Shown here one piece after another: positions 1-5,810 of a DNA stretch of 8,816 nucleotides. Within the stretch, counting starts at the first letter, position 1. Each line of letters starts with the position of its first letter. A program made the position numbers and the translations under genes. The stretch is from Actinomycetes bacterium (lineage in GTDB: Bacteria; Actinomycetota; Actinomycetes; Propionibacteriales; Propionibacteriaceae): positions 1-8,816 of the forward strand of contig JAEZGC010000285.1 of NCBI GenBank assembly GCA_023437345.1, in the 5' to 3' direction. The notes below the pieces were generated by a model. It saw only the letters and a list, made by a program, of their open reading frames with translations, was not told the origin of the DNA and searched no databases.

Positions 1-218
1 GCGACGTAGCCGACGCCGGCGAGGATCCAGTAGAGGCCGAGCAGCCAGGCGACCGCGATGGCGGTCTTGGCCGGGGCGAGGACGATGAGCGCACCGATCA
101 CCAGCGCCGCTGCGCCGAGCAGGCCGAGCGCAACGCGAACCACGGTGATCGCGGAGGTGGTCAGGTCATGGGAATCGAGGGTGATGCCGGCGAAACCGGC
201 GGTCTGCTGCTGGGACAT
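1..218 (-). CDS. HdeD/DUF308 family membrane protein, N-terminal part (runs off window)
   Basis: The minus-strand frame opens with ATG at 218 and stays open to the window edge, giving the first 72 residues (start MSQQQTAGFAGITLDSHDLT). A short polar N-terminus of about 22 residues is followed by two hydrophobic stretches, roughly residues 23-49 and 52-72. The second contains AVAWLLGLYWILAGVGYV, typical of the HdeD/DUF308 family of small multi-pass inner-membrane proteins (about 180-200 residues, six helices). The E. coli member is linked to acid resistance; the role of actinobacterial members is mostly unknown. The start is supported by GGGAGG a few bases upstream (complement of 224-229). The gene is divergent from the folP-like gene. 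The family call rests on the helix pattern and the Leu-Tyr-Trp-Ile-Leu-x-Gly segment, so it is good but not certain; the C-terminal two thirds lie outside the window. Confidence 0.72.
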   Translation of the reverse strand, partial: MSQQQTAGFAGITLDSHDLTTSAITVVRVALGLLGAAALVIGALIVLAPAKTAIAVAWLLGLYWILAGVGYV

Positions 219-260
219 GGGGGGCCTCCCTGCAAAGCGCGCCTGCGGTGGCGTTGCCTC

Positions 261-266
261 AGGATA
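261..266 (-). promoter_or_regulatory. candidate -10 element for the HdeD-family gene
   Basis: The minus strand reads TATCCT, a match to the actinobacterial TANNNT -10 consensus. Transcription would start near 254, giving a leader of about 36 bases that carries the GGGAGG ribosome site. I see no convincing -35 box at 16-18 bases. Chance matches to a four-letter-degenerate hexamer are possible, so this is a suggestion. Confidence 0.35.
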
Positions 267-325
267 TCGCTGGACCCCTGCAACACCATGGAGGCGTCTG
301 CCTCGCTGCCCGACGCGGGGTGCGG

Positions 326-331
326 CAGAGT
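326..331 (+). promoter_or_regulatory. candidate -10 element for a leaderless folP-like mRNA
   Basis: CAGAGT keeps the two most conserved -10 positions (A2 and T6) and ends exactly six bases before the ATG at 338, so the A of the start codon would be the first transcribed base. It is the weakest of four such arrangements in the window because its first base is C, not T. There is no clear -35 box. A G-run lies between it and the ATG, so a weak ribosome site is an alternative reading. Confidence 0.35.
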
Positions 332-337
332 GGGGGC

Positions 338-1240
338 ATGGCCTCCTTCGTCCAGCCCGCGCCACTGATCCTGCGCGGACGGCGGTTCGACGCGTCCCGT
401 CCCGCGGTGATGGGGGTGGTCAACCGGACGCCCGACTCGTTCTACGCCAACGCCCGGTTCACCGACCTCGAGGCCGGACTCGCCGCCGTCGACAGGCTCG
501 TCGCCGAGGGGGCCGACATCATCGACGTGGGCGGCGTCCGCGCCGGCCAGGTCGGCCCGCCGGTCAGCGTGGCAGAGGAGATCGAAAGGGTGGGGCCCTT
601 CCTGCGCGCCGTCCGGGACCGGCACCCGGAGGTCCTGCTCAGCCTCGACACGTGGCGGTGCGACGTGGCGCTGGCCTGCGCCGACGCCCGGATCGACCTG
701 GTCAACGACACTTGGGCCGGCGCCGAGCCCGACCTCGCCGGCGTCGCCGCCCGACTCGGCGCGGGCTACGTGGTTTCCCACACCGGCGGGCTGCCACCCC
801 GCACCGATCCGGTCGGGGTCAGCTATCCGCCCGAGCCGGACGGCGTGGTCGCGTCAGTCCTGGACGGGCTGCGGTCCGGGGCGGCGCGTGCGGTAGCGGC
901 CGGCGTGAGCCCCGAAGCCGTCCTGATCGACCCGACGCTGGACTTCGGCAAGACCACCCGGCACTCGCTGAGGGTGCTGCGCGCGACCGACGAGGTGGCA
1001 GCGCTCGGCTACCCGGTGCTGCAGTCCCTGTCGCGCAAGGACTTCGTCGGCGAGACCCTCGACCTGCCCGTCGACGACCGGCTGGAGGGGACGCTCGCCG
1101 CCACCGCGGTCGCGGCCTGGCTGGGCGCTGTCGTGTTCCGCGCCCACGACGTGCGCGCCACCCGCCGGGTGGTCGACATGGCGGCGTCGATCCGCGGCGA
1201 CCGTCCGCCCGTCCACACGGTGCGGGGCGAACCGGCCTGA
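338..1240 (+). CDS. folP: dihydropteroate synthase-like protein, FolP2 type
   Basis: A 300-residue pterin-binding TIM-barrel protein of the dihydropteroate synthase family, which joins 6-hydroxymethyl-dihydropterin pyrophosphate to p-aminobenzoate in folate synthesis. Visible family landmarks are VNRTPDSF (28-35), DVGG (63-66), DTW (104-106), NDTW (123-126), DPTLDFGK (198-205), SRKDFVG (232-238) and RAHDV (268-272). These keep the pterin-pocket Asp, Asn, Lys, Arg and His positions. The second loop reads DVGGVRAGQV instead of the usual DxGGESTRPGA, and loop 1 has NRTPDSFY instead of NVTPDSFSDGG. Those changes resemble mycobacterial FolP2 (Rv1207), which from memory has been reported to lack synthase activity, so function here is uncertain. 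An upstream in-frame ATG at 248 would add 30 residues (MALPQDIAGP...) that do not look like the family; ATG 338 fits the family N-terminus and a promoter spaced for a leaderless mRNA. pdxH follows after 68 bases. Confidence 0.88.
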   Translation: MASFVQPAPLILRGRRFDASRPAVMGVVNRTPDSFYANARFTDLEAGLAAVDRLVAEGADIIDVGGVRAGQVGPPVSVAEEIERVGPFLRAVRDRHPEVLLSLDTWRCDVALACADARIDLVNDTWAGAEPDLAGVAARLGAGYVVSHTGGLPPRTDPVGVSYPPEPDGVVASVLDGLRSGAARAVAAGVSPEAVLIDPTLDFGKTTRHSLRVLRATDEVAALGYPVLQSLSRKDFVGETLDLPVDDRLEGTLAATAVAAWLGAVVFRAHDVRATRRVVDMAASIRGDRPPVHTVRGEPA

Positions 1241-1296
1241 GCCGTCGGCTGGCGACCGCCCCAAGGGTGCGGCAGGTGGCCCGCCGGGCCGGGGCC

Positions 1297-1302
1297 TAAG
1301 CT
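1297..1302 (+). promoter_or_regulatory. candidate -10 element for leaderless pdxH mRNA
   Basis: TAAGCT matches TANNNT and ends exactly six bases before the GTG start at 1309. No Shine-Dalgarno sequence lies in front of that GTG. The arrangement is that of leaderless transcripts common in actinobacteria, where the message begins with the start codon. No strong -35 box is visible. It would give pdxH its own promoter inside the 68-base spacer behind the folP-like gene. Confidence 0.55.
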
Positions 1303-1308
1303 TCGGGC

Positions 1309-1941
1309 GTGGATCTGAGGAACCTTCGCAGGAGCTACGACCAGCCGGAACTTGCCGAGTCCGAAGCGGCCGACGAGCCGCTGGCGCAGTTCGAGCGGTG
1401 GGTGCACGACGCCATCGAGTCCGGCATCGGCGACCCGAACGCGATGACGCTGGCCACCGTGGGCACCGACGGGCGGCCGTCCACCCGGGTCGTGCTGCTG
1501 AAGTCGATGGACGCCGACGGGCTGGTCTGGTTCACCAATTACAACTCCCGCAAGGCCCGCGACCTGACGGCCAACCCGTTCGCCGCGCTGCAGTTCTACT
1601 GGCCAGGACTGGACCGGACGGTGCGGGTCGAGGGACGCGTGGAGCGCACCAGCGCCGAGGAGTCCGACGCCTACTTCGCGACCCGCCCGCTCGACTCCCG
1701 GATCGGCGCCTGGGCGTCGCCGCAGAGCGAGGTGATCGGCTCCCGCGCGGTGCTGCTGGCCAACGCCGCGGCCGCGTCCGCCCGCTTCGGGCTCAACCCG
1801 CCGCGGCCAGAGCACTGGGGCGGGTTCCGCCTGGTCCCCGACCTGTGGGAGTTCTGGCAGGGCCGGCTCAGCCGGCTGCACGACAGGATCAGGTACCGCC
1901 GCGACGGCGACCGCTGGGTCAGGGAACGCCTCGCCCCCTGA
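1309..1941 (+). CDS. pdxH: pyridoxamine/pyridoxine 5'-phosphate oxidase
   Basis: A 210-residue FMN-dependent oxidase that converts pyridoxamine or pyridoxine 5'-phosphate to pyridoxal 5'-phosphate in the B6 salvage/synthesis route; it acts as a cytosolic homodimer. The protein is full length for the family (E. coli PdxH, 218 residues). Visible signatures are MTLATVGTDGRPSTRVVLLK (46-65, FMN phosphate contact region), the segment FTNYNSRKARDL (75-86), FYWPGLDRTVRVEGR (96-110), SRIGAWASPQSEV (130-142) and the C-terminal PLP-site run WEFWQGRLSRLHDR (180-193) with Arg189 and His191 in the positions of the E. coli substrate residues, ending RERLAP. The GTG at 1309 gives the expected short N-terminal arm (MDLRNLRRSYDQPEL), which begins like other actinobacterial PdxH proteins. 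No ribosome site precedes it; a TANNNT box six bases upstream suggests a leaderless mRNA. It converges with the HAD gene, 16 bases apart, with no hairpin terminator visible. Confidence 0.97.
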   Translation: MDLRNLRRSYDQPELAESEAADEPLAQFERWVHDAIESGIGDPNAMTLATVGTDGRPSTRVVLLKSMDADGLVWFTNYNSRKARDLTANPFAALQFYWPGLDRTVRVEGRVERTSAEESDAYFATRPLDSRIGAWASPQSEVIGSRAVLLANAAAASARFGLNPPRPEHWGGFRLVPDLWEFWQGRLSRLHDRIRYRRDGDRWVRERLAP

Positions 1942-1957
1942 GGTCGTCGCGGAACCG

Positions 1958-2563
1958 CTACACGCCGGGAACGCCCAAGGTGCGAAGCCGGGCCCGCAGC
2001 TCGCCGTAGGTGTCGAGCAGGGAGAAGTGGACGCCGCGCAGCCCCGCGGCGCGCGCCCCGGCGACATTGGCCGCCATGTCGTCGACGAACACCGCCTCGT
2101 CCGGGCGCACCCCCAACTCGCCCACGATGTGGGTGAAGAATGCCGGGTCGGGCTTGGCGTGGCCGATCTGCCAGGAGTGGAACAGCACGTCGAAGTGGTC
2201 GGCGTAAGGCAACTCCTCCAGCATGTACCGGCCGCGGTACGGGTTCTGGTTGGTGCCCATCGCGACCAGGACGCCCTGCGCCCTCACCTTGTCGCACAGC
2301 TGAAGCATCCGGTTGTCGATGTCGATCGAGCACCAGTGCTCCAGCACCTGCTCGAAGGTGAGGTCCAGCTTGCGGCGCTCCAGCAGCGCGGTGATCAGCG
2401 GAGCCAGGTCCGCCTCGCCGGTCAGCGTCAGGTTCTCCTGCTCGCTGGCCTCGAGGAGGAAACGCGGCCCGCCCAGGCGCGCCCAGCCGATCAGCCAGCC
2501 CGGGCTGGGGTGCTGGACGACGCCGTCGGCGTCGAGGATCAGGGCCTTGACCCGGCCGGTCAT
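1958..2563 (-). CDS. HAD-superfamily hydrolase (subfamily IA phosphatase-like)
   Basis: A 201-residue haloacid dehalogenase-superfamily protein, probably a small-molecule phosphatase. All four motifs are present: motif I LILDADGV (Asp11 nucleophile, Asp13 general acid), motif II AMGTNQN (Thr104), motif III HAKPDPAFF (Lys137) and motif IV VFVDDMAANVAGARAAG (Asp161, Asp162 for Mg2+). An alpha-helical cap lies between motifs I and II (about residues 20-90), as in subfamily IA. The closing pattern VDDxxxNVxGAxxxGxxGxxF is the usual end of such enzymes. The substrate cannot be read from sequence. The ATG at 2563 has GAGGA about seven bases upstream. It lies 52 bases downstream of ilvD on the same strand, so co-transcription with ilvD is likely; nothing ties its activity to branched-chain amino acid synthesis. 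Confidence 0.9.
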   Translation of the reverse strand: MTGRVKALILDADGVVQHPSPGWLIGWARLGGPRFLLEASEQENLTLTGEADLAPLITALLERRKLDLTFEQVLEHWCSIDIDNRMLQLCDKVRAQGVLVAMGTNQNPYRGRYMLEELPYADHFDVLFHSWQIGHAKPDPAFFTHIVGELGVRPDEAVFVDDMAANVAGARAAGLRGVHFSLLDTYGELRARLRTLGVPGV

Positions 2564-2615
2564 CCGCCAGTCCTCACCAGGAGGCGCTGCGTGGCGGAAC
2601 CGTCCCGAGCCATCC

Positions 2616-4529
2616 TCACAGGGGCAGCACCGACGCGTCGGACGGCGCCGCCACCGGCGGCTGGAAGCCCTGCTCGATCGACCGGGCGGCTCCCTTGTCG
2701 GCTGACAGCGCCAGCGCGGCGTAGATCTGCAGCGCCTGCGACACCTGACGCTCCCGGCTCCGCGGCCGCCAGCCCAGCTGGTTCTGCCGCAGCCGCCGCT
2801 CCTCGAGGACGTCCTCGCCGACCAGCAGGTTGATCGACCGGTCAGGGATCGAGATCTCGATCAGGTCGCCGTCCTCCACCAGGCCGATGGTTCCGCCTGA
2901 CGCGGCCTCCGGCGAGATGTGGCCCAGCGACAGCCCCGACGAGCCGCCGGAGAACCGTCCGTCGGTGATCAGCGCACACTTCGGGCCGAGGCCGGTGCCC
3001 TTCAGGTAGGACGTCGGGTACAGCATCTCCTGCATCCCCGGGCCGCCCTTGGGGCCCTCGTAGCGGACCACGACGACATCGCCGGGCTGCACCCGCTTGC
3101 TCAGGATCGCCTCGACGGCGTCCTCCTGCGACTCGGTCACCACCGCGGGGCCGCGGAAGCGCCACTGGTCCTCCGGGACGCCGGCGGTCTTCACTATCGC
3201 GCCGTCCGGGGCGAGGTTGCCCTTCAGCACCGCCAGCCCGCCGTCGACGGTGTAGGCGTGCGCCACCGACCTTATGCAGCCCTGCTCGGCGTCGGTGTCG
3301 AGGTCGGCCCAGCGGTTCGTCGAGCTGAACGCCTCGGTGGTGCGGACCCCGCCCGGGGCGGCGTACCACAGGTCCATGGCCTCGGCCGACGCCTTGCCGC
3401 CGCGCAGGTCCCAGGCGTCCAGCCACTCGGCAAGCGAGTCTGAGTGGACGGCGTGAACCGACTCGTCGAGCAGCCCGCCGCGGCGCAGTTCGCCGAGGAT
3501 CGCCGGCATCCCGCCGGCCCGGTGGACGTCCTCCATGTAGTACTTGGTGGTGTTAGGCGCGACCTTGGCAAGGCATGGGGTGACTCGGGACAGCGCGTCG
3601 ATGTCGTCCATGGTGAAGTCGACCCCGGCCTCGTGGGCGGCCGCCAGGATGTGCAGCACGGTGTTGGTCGACCCGCCCATCGCGACGTCAAGGCGCATCG
3701 CATTACTGAACGCCGCCTTGGTGGCGATGCTGCGCGGCAGCACCGACTCGTCGTCCTCGCCGTAGTACCGGTTGGCGAGTTTGACGACCAGCCGCCCGGC
3801 CGCCAGGAACAGCTCCTTGCGGGCTGCCGCCGTCGCCAGCGTCGAGCCGTTGCCGGGCAGCGACAGTCCGAGCGCCTCGGTCAGGCAGTTCATCGAGTTG
3901 GCGGTGAACATGCCCGAGCACGACCCGCAGGTAGGGCAGGCGTTCTCCTCGATGGCGGCGATCTGCTCGTCGCTGACCGACTCGTCGACAGCCTTCGTCA
4001 TGGCGTCGATCAGGTCGAGCCGCACCGAGCCGCCCTCGTCCGGCGCGCCGGAGATGATCCGGCTGCCGAGCACCCGTCCGGCCTCCATCGGCCCGCCGGA
4101 GACGAAGACCGTGGGGATGTTCAGCCGCAGCGCCGCCAGCAGCATGCCGGGGGTGATCTTGTCGCAGTTGGAGATGCAGACCAGCGCGTCGGCGGCGTGG
4201 GCATTGACCATGTACTCCACCGAGTCGGCGATGATCTCGCGGCTCGGCAGCGAGTAGAGCATCCCGGCGTGGCCCATCGCGATGCCGTCGTCCACGGCGA
4301 TCGTGTTGAACTCCCGGCCGATCCCGCCGGCCTCCTTGATCGCGCCGGCGACCAGCTGGCCCATGTCCTTGAGGTGGACGTGGCCGGGCACGAACTGGGT
4401 GAAGGAGTTCGCGATCGCGATGATCGGCTTGCCGAAATCGGAGTCCTGGACGCCGGTGGCACGCCACAGCGCCCGGGCGCCGGCCATGTTGCGTCCGTGG
4501 GTGGTGGTGCGGGACCTGAGTGCGGGCAT
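2616..4529 (-). CDS. ilvD: dihydroxy-acid dehydratase
   Basis: A 637-residue Fe-S dehydratase of the IlvD/Edd family. It turns 2,3-dihydroxy-3-methylbutanoate and 2,3-dihydroxy-3-methylpentanoate into the 2-oxo acids that lead to valine, leucine and isoleucine. The start MPALRSRTTTHGRNMAGARA matches the conserved N-terminus. Other landmarks are VDDGIAMGH (79-87), SNCDKITPGM (120-129; Cys122, Asp123, Lys124), ACPTCGSCSGMFTANSMNCL (197-216) and, in the C-terminal domain, GPKGGPGMQEMLYPTSYLKG and ITDGRFSGGSSGLSLGHISP. NSFTQFVPGHVHL (41-53) replaces the NxxxPCN cysteine segment of the plant/mycobacterial [2Fe-2S] branch. This places it in the E. coli/Streptomyces-like branch (about 616 residues, oxygen-sensitive cluster in E. 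coli). About 20 extra residues follow SADKGAA at the C-terminus. GAAGGAG lies nine bases before the ATG. The gene is divergent from the YcaQ-like gene and is followed by the HAD gene. Confidence 0.98.
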   Translation of the reverse strand: MPALRSRTTTHGRNMAGARALWRATGVQDSDFGKPIIAIANSFTQFVPGHVHLKDMGQLVAGAIKEAGGIGREFNTIAVDDGIAMGHAGMLYSLPSREIIADSVEYMVNAHAADALVCISNCDKITPGMLLAALRLNIPTVFVSGGPMEAGRVLGSRIISGAPDEGGSVRLDLIDAMTKAVDESVSDEQIAAIEENACPTCGSCSGMFTANSMNCLTEALGLSLPGNGSTLATAAARKELFLAAGRLVVKLANRYYGEDDESVLPRSIATKAAFSNAMRLDVAMGGSTNTVLHILAAAHEAGVDFTMDDIDALSRVTPCLAKVAPNTTKYYMEDVHRAGGMPAILGELRRGGLLDESVHAVHSDSLAEWLDAWDLRGGKASAEAMDLWYAAPGGVRTTEAFSSTNRWADLDTDAEQGCIRSVAHAYTVDGGLAVLKGNLAPDGAIVKTAGVPEDQWRFRGPAVVTESQEDAVEAILSKRVQPGDVVVVRYEGPKGGPGMQEMLYPTSYLKGTGLGPKCALITDGRFSGGSSGLSLGHISPEAASGGTIGLVEDGDLIEISIPDRSINLLVGEDVLEERRLRQNQLGWRPRSRERQVSQALQIYAALALSADKGAARSIEQGFQPPVAAPSDASVLPL

Positions 4530-4538
4530 CGCCTGTCT

Positions 4539-4545
4539 CTCCTTC
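4539..4545 (-). promoter_or_regulatory. ribosome binding site of ilvD
   Basis: The minus strand reads GAAGGAG, ending nine bases before the ATG at 4529. This strong match to the anti-Shine-Dalgarno sequence fixes the ilvD start, which also agrees with the conserved N-terminal MPxLRSRTTTHGRNMAGA pattern. Confidence 0.8.
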
Positions 4546-4561
4546 GAATGCCAGGGCTCTC

Positions 4562-4567
4562 AGGGTA
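4562..4567 (-). promoter_or_regulatory. candidate -10 element for ilvD
   Basis: The minus strand reads TACCCT (TANNNT). A start near 4555 would leave a leader of about 26 bases, just enough for the ribosome site. That would leave no room for a leader peptide/attenuator or a T-box. The -35 region is not clear. Confidence 0.4.
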
Positions 4568-4703
4568 GTCGCCCCGCCCCCGGCAGCCCACGGCCGAGTC
4601 GCTGGGTGGGCCACCGGCCCAGAACCGGAACCGGGCGGCCACCGGAGGGAATATCGCCCTCGGACGGCCGATTCGCCCCGGTTTGCCGGTCGGGGTCGGG
4701 AGT

Positions 4704-4709
4704 TATTGT
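4704..4709 (+). promoter_or_regulatory. candidate promoter (-10) for a leaderless YcaQ-like mRNA
   Basis: TATTGT matches TANNNT and ends exactly six bases before the ATG at 4716. It is one of the few AT-rich spots in the region. TTGCCG at 4683-4688 could serve as a -35 element with a 15-base spacer (or GTTTGC, 4681-4686, with 17). The only purine-rich run, GGGAG at 4698-4702, is too far (13 bases) to act as a normal ribosome site, which favours a leaderless message. Confidence 0.6.
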
Positions 4710-4715
4710 CGCTGC

Positions 4716-5810
4716 ATGCACCGGCTCAGCAAGCAGGACGCGCGCCGGCTGGCGGTCCGCGCGCAGCTGCTGGAGGCCGAGCGGCCGTCCTTCGTGGCCG
4801 AGGTGGTCGAGGCGCTGACCGTGCTGAACATCGACCCGACGAGCGCGATCGCCCCGAGCGAGGACCACATCCTGTGGACCCGGCTCGGGATCGGCTACGA
4901 GCACGCCCACCTGCAGCAGGCGGTCGAGGTGGACCGGACGGTCTTCGAGTACAACGGGATGTACCGCCCGATGATCGACCTGCCGCTGCTGCAGGCCCAG
5001 ATGAGGCTGCCGCTGCGCTACGCCGATGCCCGCGACTGGCTGGCCGCCAACGACACCTTCCGCCGCGACGTGCTCGCCCTGCTCCGGGAGCGGGGACCGC
5101 TGCCCACCGGGGAGATCCCCGACACCGCGCAACGGTCCTGGGGCTCGACCGGGTGGACCAACAACCGCAACGTCACCCAGCTGCTGGAGATCCTCGCCCG
5201 GCTGGGGGAGGTGGCGATCGCCCGCCGCACCGGCCGGGAGCGGTGGTGGGACCTCGCCGAGCGGGTGTACCCGCCCGGGCTGCCCGAGATCGACCACGAG
5301 GAGGCCGAACGGCGTCGTGACCTGCGCCGGCTGCAGTCACTCGGCATCGCGCGGCCGCACCTCACCGAGGTGCCGCTGGAGCGGCTCGACGTCCGCGTAG
5401 CCGGCGAGGCGGCAGAGGTGGCTGATGTCCCGGGGCCGTGGCGGGTCGACCCCGAGGCGCTGGACGACCTGGGCCGTCGGTTCCTGCCCCGCACCGCCCT
5501 GCTGTCGCCGTTCGACAGGCTGGTCTTCGACCGGGCGCGGGCGGAGGCCCTGTTCGACTTCGAGTACATCCTCGAGATGTACAAGCCGGCGGCGAAACGA
5601 CGCTGGGGGTACTTCGCGCTGCCGATCCTGCACGGCGACCGGCTGGTCGGCAAGCTGGACGCGAAGGCTGATCGCAAGGCGGGCCGGTTGCGGGTGTGGC
5701 AGGTCCACCAGGACCACCAGTGGACGCCGGATGTCGCCGCTGCGGTGCAGGCTGAGATCCTGAGCCTTGCCGACTGGCTCGGCCTCGAGATGGAGATGGT
5801 GGATGGGTGA
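4716..5810 (+). CDS. YcaQ/AlkZ-type winged-helix DNA glycosylase homologue
   Basis: A 364-residue member of the winged-helix family (HTH_42, formerly DUF1006) that includes E. coli YcaQ and Streptomyces AlkZ, DNA glycosylases that unhook interstrand crosslinks. Family landmarks are the N-terminal helix MHRLSKQDARRLAVRAQLL, the region VLNIDPTSAIAPSEDHILWTRLG (36-58), FEYNGMYRPM (77-86), a central winged-helix part (about 115-185, with GPLPTGEI and GWTNNRNVTQLLE) and the C-terminal block SPFDRLVFDRARAEALFDFEY (264-284), YKPAAKRRWGYFALPIL (289-305) and GDRLVGKLDAKADRK (307-321). The catalytic Q-x-Q/Q-x-D site reads N38-I39-D40 here, so activity may differ. ATG 4716 is chosen over an in-frame ATG at 4683, because the 11 extra residues are unlike the family and a -10 box lies six bases before 4716. 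The 3' end overlaps the aminotransferase gene by 8 bp. Confidence 0.88.
   Translation: MHRLSKQDARRLAVRAQLLEAERPSFVAEVVEALTVLNIDPTSAIAPSEDHILWTRLGIGYEHAHLQQAVEVDRTVFEYNGMYRPMIDLPLLQAQMRLPLRYADARDWLAANDTFRRDVLALLRERGPLPTGEIPDTAQRSWGSTGWTNNRNVTQLLEILARLGEVAIARRTGRERWWDLAERVYPPGLPEIDHEEAERRRDLRRLQSLGIARPHLTEVPLERLDVRVAGEAAEVADVPGPWRVDPEALDDLGRRFLPRTALLSPFDRLVFDRARAEALFDFEYILEMYKPAAKRRWGYFALPILHGDRLVGKLDAKADRKAGRLRVWQVHQDHQWTPDVAAAVQAEILSLADWLGLEMEMVDG
5792..5795 (+). promoter_or_regulatory. ribosome binding site of the aminotransferase gene
   Basis: GGAG lies seven bases before the ATG at 5803, inside the end of the YcaQ-like gene. It supports the overlapping start (and so translational coupling) over the in-frame ATG at 5818, which has only a weaker GGTGAG in front. 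Confidence 0.5.

Larger units (their letters stand above)
4530..4715. other. divergent ilvD / YcaQ-like intergenic region
   Basis: This 186-bp region separates two divergent genes and holds a candidate promoter for each. In the middle are four copies of ACCGG (starting 4613, 4624, 4630 and 4641) and an inverted repeat TGGGCC-ACC-GGCCCA (4607-4621). These could be an operator, but such short G/C words are common in this background. No ORF with family resemblance and no RNA gene is seen here. Confidence 0.5.

Noticed and set aside
248..337. Upstream in-frame ATG at 248 as the start of the folP-like gene
   Set aside because: The 30 added residues do not resemble the family N-terminus, no ribosome site precedes 248, and the region is better read as the divergent promoter segment.
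1278..1290. GGCCCGCCGGGCC inverted repeat between the folP-like gene and pdxH as a terminator
   Set aside because: The stem is five base pairs with a three-base loop and no T-run follows; such G/C palindromes are frequent here.
58..1299. Long plus-strand open frame of 413 codons overlapping the folP-like gene
   Set aside because: Its product is Arg/Pro/Gly-rich with no family pattern; it is the usual shadow frame of a G/C-rich gene, and the folP-like frame in the same place has clear motifs.
3444..4568. Plus-strand open frame of 374 codons opposite ilvD
   Set aside because: It lies antisense to a fully recognisable ilvD and has a composition typical of a complementary-strand shadow.
4683..4715. 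Upstream in-frame ATG at 4683 for the YcaQ-like gene
   Set aside because: The extra 11 residues are not family-like and the start would fall upstream of the best promoter box; ATG 4716 gives the usual N-terminal helix.
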